Shown piece after piece: positions 54,182-62,482 of a stretch of DNA of 64,000 nucleotides. The position numbers and the translations under genes are program-made. The stretch's first letter is position 1. Each line of letters opens with the position of its first letter. Origin of the DNA: CAYUIG01 sp964444685. Lineage in GTDB: Bacteria; Gemmatimonadota; Gemmatimonadetes; Longimicrobiales; RSA9. The stretch lies in NCBI GenBank assembly GCA_964444685.1, contig CAYUIG010000001.1:1-64000 (forward strand), written 5' to 3'. The notes beneath the pieces were generated by a model, which worked only from the letters and a program-made list of their open reading frames with translations, did no database searches and was not told the origin of the DNA.

Positions 54182-55596
54182 TACTCGGCGTCCATCTCCT
54201 CTTCGCCCAGCCTGCGGTACAGCGTTCGCCTCGAGATGCCGAGCAGTGCAGCCGCGCGGCGTTTGTTGCCGCCCACCCGATCGAGCACCTGCCGCACGTA
54301 CTCCGTCTCCATTTCACGAAGCGTGGGCAGCGCACCGTTGGCGCCCATTGGCATCGCGGCCAGCGCGCCGGACGCCGTATCGGTGCGCGGCGCCGCCGGT
54401 GCGGCGTCCGATTCGCGGCGTGCAATGCGTCCCGGCAGATGCCGCGGCTCCAGCACCTCGCCTTCACAGAACGTCACCGCACGCTCGACCACGTTCTCCA
54501 GCTCACGCACGTTGCCCGGGAACGTGTACGCGCGCAGGCAGGCGAGGAACGCAGCGGTAGGCTCCGGCGGCCGGCGGCCCAGACGCGCCGCGTGGCGGCG
54601 AATGAAACGCGCGGCCAGCAGCTCGAGGTCGCCTTCACGCGCGCGCAGGGGCGGGATCGTGATCGAGAAGGTCTCGAGACGGTAGTACAGGTCCTGCCGG
54701 AACCGGCCTTCGTGGATTGCGGTGGTCAGGTTCTGGTTCGTGGCCGCGATCACGCGCACGTCCACTGCGCGGCTGCGATCACTCCCGACCGGTCGGACCT
54801 GACCCTCCTGGAGCGCGCGCAGCAGCTTCGGCTGCAGCTCCATCGGCATCTCGCCGATCTCATCGAGGAGCAGCGTCCCGCCATCTGCCTCCTGGAAGAG
54901 TCCAAACCGCTCGCCCGTCGCGCCCGTGAACGCACCCTTCACGTGTCCGAAGAATTCGCTCTCCAGCAGTGTGGCCGGGACACCGGCACAGTTCACCGCC
55001 ATGAACGGACCGTCGCTGCGGTCGCTCGCCGAATGGATCGCGCGTGCGACGAGCTCCTTGCCGACGCCGCTCTCACCCATGATCAGTACCGGGCCGCGAC
55101 CGCGCGCCATGCGCTCGATCTCGGCGAAGATCGCGCGCATCCCCTCGCTTCGGCCCACCATCCCGCGGTAGTCGTCCGCCTCCAGCGCTTCCTGGTAGCG
55201 ACGCAGCTCGCCGCGCAGACGGCGCGTCTCCAGCAGCCGCGCGATCCGGAAGCGCAGCGTTTCCATGTCCACGGGTTTGGTCAGGAAGTCATCGGCCCCG
55301 GCCTTCAGCGCGAGCACCGCGCGATCCACCGTGCCGAATCCAGTGACCACCAGGAACGCCGGCGGCGAGTGCAGGTCGCGCGTCCACGCGAGCAGCTGCA
55401 TGCCGTCCGCGGAGGGGAGCTTCAGGTCGCTGATCACAACATCGGCCTCGAACTCCTTCAGCTCCGCCAACGCCGATTCCGCCGAGCCGACCCCGATCAC
55501 GGCGTGCCCGGCATCCTCCAGCGCCATGCAGACCAGCTTCCGCATCGCCGCGTCGTCCTCGACGACCAGGACCTTCCCGTGCAGCCGTTCGGTCAC
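54181..55596 (-). CDS. Sigma-54-dependent NtrC-family response regulator
   Basis: A 471-aa regulator. Receiver domain about 5-120 with the phosphorylatable Asp in VVISDLKLPSADG; AAA+ domain with Walker A GESGVGKE, the sigma-54 contact loop GAFTGA, Walker B GGTLLLDEIGEM; C-terminal Fis-type helix-turn-helix (NKRRAAALLGISRRTLYRRL). GTG start with GGAGG 6 bp upstream. No sensor kinase gene is nearby. It probably activates sigma-54 promoters, but none with the right -24/-12 spacing is seen here. It leads an operon with GT87, M14 and Cys-pair genes. Confidence 0.92.
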   Translation of the reverse strand: MTERLHGKVLVVEDDAAMRKLVCMALEDAGHAVIGVGSAESALAELKEFEADVVISDLKLPSADGMQLLAWTRDLHSPPAFLVVTGFGTVDRAVLALKAGADDFLTKPVDMETLRFRIARLLETRRLRGELRRYQEALEADDYRGMVGRSEGMRAIFAEIERMARGRGPVLIMGESGVGKELVARAIHSASDRSDGPFMAVNCAGVPATLLESEFFGHVKGAFTGATGERFGLFQEADGGTLLLDEIGEMPMELQPKLLRALQEGQVRPVGSDRSRAVDVRVIAATNQNLTTAIHEGRFRQDLYYRLETFSITIPPLRAREGDLELLAARFIRRHAARLGRRPPEPTAAFLACLRAYTFPGNVRELENVVERAVTFCEGEVLEPRHLPGRIARRESDAAPAAPRTDTASGALAAMPMGANGALPTLREMETEYVRQVLDRVGGNKRRAAALLGISRRTLYRRLGEEEMDAE

Positions 55597-55708
55597 GTCT
55601 ACCTCCAGTGTCCGAGGGGCATCCACGATGGCACATGTGACAGAATTGCACAACGGGCCGCACGGTTTCCGGGTGGCCAGTTTCGGGCCATGTGGGCGGA
55701 AAGTGTTG

Positions 55709-55717
55709 TGGTAGAAT
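55709..55717 (+). promoter_or_regulatory. Putative extended -10 promoter for the secreted protein gene
   Basis: TGGTAGAAT matches TGnTATAAT with one mismatch; a transcript would begin about 80 bp before the ATG at 55804. No convincing -35 is seen. Confidence 0.4.
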
Positions 55718-55803
55718 GATTTCCGAGATCGGGGCCCAAACGGTACGCCCGTTGCCAAAGGACTGAGCCCGCGGAGAATGAAGTCCCTTGAAGGAGCAGT
55801 TGA

Positions 55804-56184
55804 ATGCGAGTGCTGAAGTGGACGGGAGCGTTGGTCGCGCTGGCAGTGGCTGGGCCGGTTTCGGCACAGCAGCCGGCTGCGCCCGCCGCCGTGGCTGCGC
55901 CGGATGAGGCGGAGCTGACGGTGTACGCGGAGACGATGCTCGACATCGAGGCGATCCAGGCGGAGTTCACGCCGCAGATCGAGGCGGCGGAGACGGAAGA
56001 GGCGAAGACGGCGCTGAAGCAGCAGCAGGACGAGCGTGTGGCGCAGGTGCTGGCCACGCGTGAGATCGAGAAGGAGCGCTACGACGCGATCGGGACGCTG
56101 ATGCAGCAGGATCCCGAGCTGAAGGCACGTTTCGACGAGCTGAAGGCGAAGATCGCGGAGGAGCGCAAGAAGGCCGGCGGCTGA
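55804..56184 (+). CDS. Small secreted helical protein, DUF4168-like
   Basis: A 126-aa exported protein with signal MRVLKWTGALVALAVAGPVSA. The mature part is mostly charged helix (EEAKTALKQQQDERVAQVLA, EIEKERYDAIGTLMQ), suggesting a periplasmic DUF4168-like protein or small chaperone. AAGGAG lies 7 bp before the ATG. A terminator with T-run follows at 56219-56257. No function known. Confidence 0.78.
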   Translation: MRVLKWTGALVALAVAGPVSAQQPAAPAAVAAPDEAELTVYAETMLDIEAIQAEFTPQIEAAETEEAKTALKQQQDERVAQVLATREIEKERYDAIGTLMQQDPELKARFDELKAKIAEERKKAGG

Positions 56185-56218
56185 GCCCGGACGGGACGCT
56201 GGGCCAGGCCAGGCCGAG

Positions 56219-56257
56219 CCCCCGGCGGCGCGCGAGCGTCGTCGGGGGTTTCTTTTT
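56219..56257 (+). terminator. Intrinsic terminator
   Basis: A nine-pair stem (CCCCCGGCG with CGTCGGGGG, one G-U pair) and a 12-nt loop, followed by TTTCTTTTT. It ends the transcript of the secreted protein gene and lies between convergent genes. Confidence 0.88.
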
Positions 56258-56259
56258 GG

Positions 56260-57303
56260 TCAGATCCAGTGGCGCCTGCGGAAGAATGCGAAGAGGGCGG
56301 CGCCGATGCCGAGCATGAGGACGAGGGCGAAGGCGTAGCCGAAGCGCCAGTCGAGTTCGGGCATGAAGACGAAGTTCATGCCGTAGATGCCGGCGATGAG
56401 GGTCATGGTCATCAGGATGATGGACCATGAGGTGAGCATACGCACGATGACGTTGAGCTGATTGGAGCTCGCGGTCATCTGACCTTCGGTCGTGGCGGCG
56501 AGGAGATCGCGGAGCATGTCGATCTCCTCGGTGATGCGCATGGCGTGGTCGCGCACGTCCTGGAAGTAGGGGATGACTTCGGGCTCGATGACGGCGAGCT
56601 CGCGGCGCAGCAGCGTGCCGAGGAGGTCGCGCTCGGGTGCGACGACGCGGCGGAAGACGACGAGTTCGCGCCGCAGCTCGAGGATCTGCTCCATCGTGGC
56701 GCGGCCCTCGATCCCGCTCGTGTCGAGTGCTTCGACGCGCTCGGAAAGGTGATCGAGGATGGGGAAGTAGCCGTCGACGACCGCATCGAGCAGCGCGTGC
56801 GCGAGCGCGCCCGAGCTCGGCATGGAATCGGGTCGCGCGCGCCAGCGCGCGAGGGTCTCGCGGATCTCGTCACTCTTCCGGAAGCGCACCGTGACGAGGA
56901 ATCCATCGCCGGCAAAGATGTGCAGTTCGTTGAATGCGACGCGGCGGCGTACGGGGTTCAGGTGCGCGGAGTAGCAGACGACGAAGAGGTAGTTGGTGTA
57001 GCGGTCGATCTTGGGGCGCTGGCGGCCGCGCAGGCAGTCTTCGACGGCGAGCTGGTGGAGACCGAGCTGGTCGCGCATGAACGCGCCGTCGTCCTCATTC
57101 GGCCGAATCAGATCGATCCAGACCAGGCCCTCGGCACGTTCGCCGCGGCGCGCGGCGGCCACGCGCTCCGCAGCGGCGCGCACGTCGAGTGCGTGCACGC
57201 CGCTGGGGCCCGCGGCGAACGCGCGGATGCGCGGCTCGGGCGTACCCTGGCTCTCTCCCTCCTCTTCGGGCGGTGCGAGCGGGTCGTCGCCGAGCCGCGG
57301 CAT
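56260..57303 (-). CDS. corA: CorA-family Mg2+/divalent cation transporter
   Basis: A 347-aa inner-membrane channel. It has a large N-terminal cytoplasmic domain and two C-terminal TM helices with the GMN selectivity motif (IAGIYGMNFVFMPE) and the basic end. It imports Mg2+ or Co2+/Ni2+. A CorA-like protein can also export Zn2+ (ZntB); the GMN motif fits CorA/ZntB. Only 4 bp follow the M28 stop, so it is cotranscribed. Confidence 0.93.
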   Translation of the reverse strand: MPRLGDDPLAPPEEEGESQGTPEPRIRAFAAGPSGVHALDVRAAAERVAAARRGERAEGLVWIDLIRPNEDDGAFMRDQLGLHQLAVEDCLRGRQRPKIDRYTNYLFVVCYSAHLNPVRRRVAFNELHIFAGDGFLVTVRFRKSDEIRETLARWRARPDSMPSSGALAHALLDAVVDGYFPILDHLSERVEALDTSGIEGRATMEQILELRRELVVFRRVVAPERDLLGTLLRRELAVIEPEVIPYFQDVRDHAMRITEEIDMLRDLLAATTEGQMTASSNQLNVIVRMLTSWSIILMTMTLIAGIYGMNFVFMPELDWRFGYAFALVLMLGIGAALFAFFRRRHWI

Positions 57304-57307
57304 GAAC

Positions 57308-58981
57308 TCAGCGCGTGCCGGCCATCATGGAATCGCGGAGCGCCTTGAACTCCGTGCCTTCGCGCCACTGCGGAATCATGTCGGCGTTGGCGACATCGAA
57401 GCCCACTCGGAACATGAGCGCGAGGTCCTCCACCGCACCCGCGAGATCCCAGTCGGGCTTCACCTCATCCGAAACCTTGTGGTAGTCGTTCGCGGTGTAT
57501 TCGTCGCGCTTCTGCTGGCCGTAGCCCTCCGGCTTTCCGATGTAGTCCACGCCCGCATCCGCATACAGGGCAGGTACGCCCTGCTTCGCGAACTCGAAGT
57601 GGTCCGAGCGATAGTAGAAGCCCTTCTCCGGCTCGGGATCGGGAATGATCGTGCGGCCCTGCGCGGCTGCTGCGTCCCGGATCACGTCATCGAGCGTGCT
57701 GTTGCCGAGCCCGATCACGGTGACATCGCTCGTGCGGCCCCACTGGTTCATGCCGTCCATGTTGATGTTGGCGACCGTCTGCGTGAGTGGGTAGAGCGGG
57801 TTCTCCGCATACCACTTCGCCCCGAGCAGTCCGCGCTCTTCGGCGGTGACGGCGAGGAAGAGAATGGAGCGCGCGGGCGGTGTGTCGAGCGCAGCGAACG
57901 CTTCGGCCAGCTCGACCAGGCCTGCGGTACCGGTTGCGTTGTCGAGTGCGCCGTTGAAGATCGCGTCTCCCTCGAGCGACGGGTCGGTGCCGAGGTGGTC
58001 CCAGTGCGCCGTGTAGATCACGTACTGATCCGGACGCGTCGAACCCTCGAGTTTCGCGATCACGTTCTTCGAAGGGACTTCGCGCATCTGGTTCGTGATG
58101 CGGAACGACGCGGTGCCGTTCAGCGGAACGGGCTGGAAGTCCGCGGACAGTGCCGCGGCCTTCAGGCTGTCGAAGTCGAAACCGCCCGCCTCGAGCATGC
58201 GACGGATCGCGGGCTCGGGGATCCAGCCCTGTACGGCGACGCGGCTCATGTTGCGGTCGGGTGATGCAATATCGAAGTCCTCGGAACCGAACCCGCCGGA
58301 CAGTACCTCGAACGGATAACCCGCGGGCCCGGTCTCGTGAACGACGATGGCCGCGGCCGCGCCCACCTGCGCCGCGATCTCGTACTTGTAGGTCCAGCGG
58401 CCGTAGTACGTCATGGCGGGGCCGCGGAACATCGTGGTGTCCGGGAGCGGCGGGTCGTTGACCAGCATCACGATCGTCTTGCCGGTCATGTCCTGACCCT
58501 TGTAGTCGTCCCAGTTGTATTCGGGGGCGACGATTCCATAGCCGACGAACACGAGCTCGGAATTCTCCACGCTCACCTCGGGGACTGCGCGCGTGGTCTC
58601 CGCGATGTAGTCGGTGCCGCCCGCCATCGGCACGGCCCGTCCGTTCATCATGAACGAGGCCTGCACCTGCTGCGTCATGCCGACCAGCGGCACTTCCTGC
58701 ACGAAGGTGCCGTCCGGATTGCCGGGCTGGAGGCCTGCTGCCTGGAAGCGCTCCGTCAGATACGCGACCGTCAGCTCCTCGCCCCGCGTGCCGGGCGCGC
58801 GGCCGCCGAAGCTATCGGCGGAGAGTATCTGGATCTTACCGAGCAATTCGTCGGTCGTGATGGTCTCGAGCGCGGCCGCGATCGTCGGGTCGGTCTCGGT
58901 CTGCGTCGTAGTATTGCCGGCATCCTCGGTCGCGCACGCAGCCAGCACGGCAACAGGGATCAGGAAACGGAGCGGCTTCAC
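57308..58981 (-). CDS. M28-family aminopeptidase lipoprotein with PA domain
   Basis: A 557-aa lipoprotein (GTG start with GGAGG 5 bp upstream; signal ending AVLAAC, Cys16). A protease-associated domain is inserted about residues 150-290. The M28 di-zinc site has HWDHLG, ALDNATGTAGL, AEERGLLG and INMDGMN with a final His in RSDHFEF. It releases N-terminal amino acids at the cell surface. All zinc ligands are present. Confidence 0.93.
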   Translation of the reverse strand: MKPLRFLIPVAVLAACATEDAGNTTTQTETDPTIAAALETITTDELLGKIQILSADSFGGRAPGTRGEELTVAYLTERFQAAGLQPGNPDGTFVQEVPLVGMTQQVQASFMMNGRAVPMAGGTDYIAETTRAVPEVSVENSELVFVGYGIVAPEYNWDDYKGQDMTGKTIVMLVNDPPLPDTTMFRGPAMTYYGRWTYKYEIAAQVGAAAAIVVHETGPAGYPFEVLSGGFGSEDFDIASPDRNMSRVAVQGWIPEPAIRRMLEAGGFDFDSLKAAALSADFQPVPLNGTASFRITNQMREVPSKNVIAKLEGSTRPDQYVIYTAHWDHLGTDPSLEGDAIFNGALDNATGTAGLVELAEAFAALDTPPARSILFLAVTAEERGLLGAKWYAENPLYPLTQTVANINMDGMNQWGRTSDVTVIGLGNSTLDDVIRDAAAAQGRTIIPDPEPEKGFYYRSDHFEFAKQGVPALYADAGVDYIGKPEGYGQQKRDEYTANDYHKVSDEVKPDWDLAGAVEDLALMFRVGFDVANADMIPQWREGTEFKALRDSMMAGTR

Positions 58982-59054
58982 CGGTCCTCCATGGTTTCGT
59001 CGAGTTCTCGGTCGCGGCATAATGCCCAACGGGTGTGGCCCGGGCAAGCGCGGA

Positions 59055-61541
59055 TCAGAAGGCGAAACCGGCGCGGATGTAGACGCCCGTCTTCTCGCCG
59101 CTCATCACGGCCACGCTGAGCAGGTTGGCCTGGGAGATGAAGGAGACCCACACGCCGCCGCCGGTCGCGGTGTGCCACGAGCCGGGTGACTCGCCATCCA
59201 ACCAGACGCGACCCGCATCGGATGCGCCGAACACGCCGAGGTGGCCGGGCAGCAGGAAGAAGAACGGCGTGAGCGTGGCGCGCAGCTCGACGTTCCCCCA
59301 GAGCGATGCGTCGCCGGCAAAGCGGTCGGTGTGGAATCCGCGCACGTTGTCACTTCCGCCAATGAACGCGGCCTCGTGCCATGGTGCGCCGTTCGAAACC
59401 TTCTGCGCGCCAGCCCGCACGGCCAGTGTCGGTGCGAACCAGCCGCCGGCACTCACATACCCGGACGCGAGCACGGTTGCCGCGGCGAACGGTTCCACGA
59501 CATCGAGCATTGCCGGCACCGCACGCACACCGAGATCGATACGCGCACCTCGGCGCGCGGCACGCGGAACGTCGCGCGCTTCGATGGTGACGTGCGCCGC
59601 GACGCCGGCCACGTCGTAGTCGCCCGCGCCGTCGGGCGCCGAAACATCGAGGAAGGTACCGGCCACATCGTACGGCCGGAGCATGCGCACGAACGGACCG
59701 ACCGCCAACTCGACACGTCCCGTGCGCAACGCCATGGCCAGCGACCCGTCGATCTGCTGGCGGCGCGCGAAATAGAACGATTCGACCGAATCCGCTTCGG
59801 TGTCATTGCCGAAGCCGAAGAAACGATCGGCTTCGGCTCCGGAGTAGCGTGCGGAAATCAGTCCGCGCAGTGACGGCCGCCGCAGCGGGAAATCGTACAG
59901 CGCCTGCACGCGTGGACGTCCCGTGGCCGTGCCGATGCCGGCGGAAACGGACAGCCGGCTCTTCCACGGATAGTGGCGGAATCCGTACCCCCAGCGGATG
60001 AGGCCACCGCCCACGAACAGCCCGACATCGGGATCGTAGGTGAAGTAGGGCACGGGAACGGTGTACGCGCCCCAGTCGCGTGCGGGCGCCATGTGCGTGC
60101 GGCTGGCAGGATCGTCCGGCTGCACCCACGGCCGCGTGTCGAGCGATGCACCCGCGACTACGTTCGCGCCGCGGTCGTCGTAGAAGCGAACGTTCCCCGC
60201 TGTGGCTTGCAGCGTGTCGTCGCCGCCGCCGCCGATCACTCGCACACGCGGGCCGCCGCCGCTGCCGACGACCTCCGCACGGTCCGCGTTGCCATGGAGG
60301 TACACACGCACTTCTTCCGTCTCGGATGCCGAGAAGGTGCGGTCGTAGTACGGCGCGCCCGAAGCGGCCAGCGTGACGCGTACAAGGCCGTCCGGCATGC
60401 GCTCGATGCGCGCCACGTCGGCCTCGTCGGTTGCGCGCACATCCACCCAGCCGGCGAGCAACGCGTAGAACTCCGCGGCCATGCGTGGCAGCGCATCGCG
60501 CCGGCGTCGCAGTGCGTTCTCGAGCCACGGACCGACCTTCTCTTCGTAGGAAGAAGGCAGTTGTGCTACCGCATCCGCGATGACGCGATCCGGTAGGCGC
60601 GCGACGAGGTCGGCGGCAACGGAATCGAAGGTTGCGCGCGTCGTCGCAACGAGGAGGCGGCGGTCGAGCGCGCGGCCGCTCCAGGTCAGGCGGAAGACGT
60701 TGGGATAGTCGGGTGAGAAGCCGTAGTAGTGTGGGAACGCGAACGCGGCCATGCGCACGAGCAGGCCATCCATGCGCGCGAGCGCCCAATCACGGTCGCG
60801 CGGGATCGGCTCGAACACCATGGTGTCGCCGCGTTCGTAGCCCGCCCAGCGCCACTGATCGGGATGGCGGTCCCAGTCACCGACGAGGAAATCGACCAGT
60901 CTCGCGCGCAGATACGCGCGGTCGTCGATGCGCTGAAGATGCGACTCCTCCAGTCGCTCGAACAGCCGATCCGAACCGACGACCCGACCGGACGCTGCGA
61001 AGCCTTCGTTGGGTCGCTCCTCGACCCAGCCGAGCAGGCCTGCGAACTCAGCGCGGAACTCGCCGAGGCGCGGGTCGTCCGGCATCACGACGAGGCGCGG
61101 CGATGCGTGCAGCACGCCCGCGGCCACGAGCAACGGATCGATGACGAGCGCGGAGAGCGGCAGCAGCGAGCCGATCTGATCCTGCAGCACGCGCGCGGCG
61201 ATGCTCCGGCGCAGCTCGGGATCGAGCGAGCGCGACGCGTCCTTGTCGAGCGAGCGGAACGCGTACTCGCGGCCGTCGGCGCCCATGAAGCGGAGCGAGC
61301 GCGTCTGCTGCCCGCCGCCCAGCTCCGTGACCGTGAGTCCCCCCGCGAACGTCGAGAGGTCGAGTACTTCGGCGGGAACGGGCGTGGCCCAGAGCGAGCG
61401 GTGGCCGTTGCTGAGCAGCCAGCGATGGAACCAGCCGGCTTCGTAGCGGCCGCGGGGCGTGGCCATCACGGTGTCCCCGGGCGCCTGTGCGGCGGCGGGC
61501 GCGGCGAGCGCGATCAGCGCGCAGGCCACGATACGCTTCAT
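59055..61541 (-). CDS. Outer-membrane BamA/TamA-type barrel fused to a kinase-like periplasmic domain
   Basis: An 828-aa protein with signal MKRIVACALIALAAPAAAQ. The C-terminal half (about 470-828) is a Bac_surface_Ag/BamA-like barrel, rich in amphipathic strands and with the IGGSDNVRGFH motif. The N-terminal half is different: the segment FLVGDWDRHPDQWRW (about 218-232) followed by EPIPRDRDWAL (244-254) resembles the DRH catalytic and Asp metal-binding motifs of Fam20C/HipA/CotH-type kinases, and a lysine in YAFRSLDKD (K100) could be the ATP lysine. A kinase activity outside the inner membrane is inference; the domain may be degenerate. Its ATG overlaps the upstream gene's stop (ATGA). Confidence 0.75.
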   Translation of the reverse strand: MKRIVACALIALAAPAAAQAPGDTVMATPRGRYEAGWFHRWLLSNGHRSLWATPVPAEVLDLSTFAGGLTVTELGGGQQTRSLRFMGADGREYAFRSLDKDASRSLDPELRRSIAARVLQDQIGSLLPLSALVIDPLLVAAGVLHASPRLVVMPDDPRLGEFRAEFAGLLGWVEERPNEGFAASGRVVGSDRLFERLEESHLQRIDDRAYLRARLVDFLVGDWDRHPDQWRWAGYERGDTMVFEPIPRDRDWALARMDGLLVRMAAFAFPHYYGFSPDYPNVFRLTWSGRALDRRLLVATTRATFDSVAADLVARLPDRVIADAVAQLPSSYEEKVGPWLENALRRRRDALPRMAAEFYALLAGWVDVRATDEADVARIERMPDGLVRVTLAASGAPYYDRTFSASETEEVRVYLHGNADRAEVVGSGGGPRVRVIGGGGDDTLQATAGNVRFYDDRGANVVAGASLDTRPWVQPDDPASRTHMAPARDWGAYTVPVPYFTYDPDVGLFVGGGLIRWGYGFRHYPWKSRLSVSAGIGTATGRPRVQALYDFPLRRPSLRGLISARYSGAEADRFFGFGNDTEADSVESFYFARRQQIDGSLAMALRTGRVELAVGPFVRMLRPYDVAGTFLDVSAPDGAGDYDVAGVAAHVTIEARDVPRAARRGARIDLGVRAVPAMLDVVEPFAAATVLASGYVSAGGWFAPTLAVRAGAQKVSNGAPWHEAAFIGGSDNVRGFHTDRFAGDASLWGNVELRATLTPFFFLLPGHLGVFGASDAGRVWLDGESPGSWHTATGGGVWVSFISQANLLSVAVMSGEKTGVYIRAGFAF

Positions 61542-62362
61542 GGGCGGCTGCGATAGATCGTGAGTGTGGCTTGACCGTCTCCGCCCTCGTCGGCGATCGC
61601 GAGGTTGCCGTCGGACAGCAACGCGATGCCTTCCGCCTGGCCGTGGCTGTCCGGCAGCGCGCGTGCACCGAGCACTTCGCCCGTGGGCGACAGCTCGATG
61701 ATGCGCTGCTGCCGCGCGCCGATCACGAGCCACGTGCCGCCCGGCATGCGCGCAATGCCGGAAGGATTGAAGCGATCGAGGCCCGCGGCGCGCAGCACAT
61801 CGCGGTCGAGATGAACGCGCGGTTCGGACGCCATCTGCATCGTCGCAAGATCGGCTGCGTACACGATCACCGCATTCCTGCGCGCGGTCTTGCAGACGAG
61901 CAGCAGCGCATGGGTCGATGGATCGTGCTCGAGCCCCTCGATCTCCTGGCAATCGCGCAGCTCGTGTTCATGGACCGTATACGTCACCGCTTCACCGTCG
62001 CCGCCTTCGCGGAACTCGACGATGGTGGCGCCGCTCGTGACCAGGAAGAATCGTTCGCCGACGATTGCGAGTCCTTCGAAATCTCCGTTCAGCGCCGGTG
62101 CTCCGAGCGTGAAGCCCTTCACACGCGCGCCGGTGCGCACATCGATCTGCAGGATCTCCGCCAGCTCGTCACCGTGCGCGAAGAGCCGCCCGTCGGGCGT
62201 GAGCGCGAGGCCCGAAACTTCGTGGAGGGCGGACGGGAGCGTATGGCGTGCGACGGGCGCGTCGAAATTCCAACCATCGAGCGCGCCGGACTGCGCGCGC
62301 GCGTTGCACGCACCGGAGAGCAGGAGAGCTGCGGCCAGAAGGGTTCGGGAGAGCCGTCGCAC
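61538..62362 (-). CDS. SdiA-regulated/phytase-esterase-like beta-propeller
   Basis: A 274-aa exported or lipoprotein (GTG start; signal LLAAALLLSGAC, Cys18, lipobox moderate). The propeller has HEVSGLALTPDG, LNGDFEGLAIVG, CQEIEGLEHDPS and AEGIALLSDGNL, typical of the SdiA-regulated/esterase-like phytase family (YjiK). YjiK-like proteins have no confirmed activity. It is translationally coupled to the kinase-like barrel gene downstream, so they probably work together. Confidence 0.82.
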   Translation of the reverse strand: MRRLSRTLLAAALLLSGACNARAQSGALDGWNFDAPVARHTLPSALHEVSGLALTPDGRLFAHGDELAEILQIDVRTGARVKGFTLGAPALNGDFEGLAIVGERFFLVTSGATIVEFREGGDGEAVTYTVHEHELRDCQEIEGLEHDPSTHALLLVCKTARRNAVIVYAADLATMQMASEPRVHLDRDVLRAAGLDRFNPSGIARMPGGTWLVIGARQQRIIELSPTGEVLGARALPDSHGQAEGIALLSDGNLAIADEGGDGQATLTIYRSRP

Positions 62363-62482
62363 GGGCTGAATGTCGGGTACGCGGCGCCGCGAGGGCAAGG
62401 CACCGCTTGCTGGCGCCCCCGTGAGGGCCGCATCATCCGGTGTCCGCGTTCTTTCGCCGCGCCTTCCGGAGCGACCCTGTCG

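Noticed and set aside
55625..55660. TGGCAC followed by TTGCA considered as a sigma-54 -24/-12 promoter
   Set aside because: The two halves are 11 bp apart; a sigma-54 promoter needs about 5 bp.
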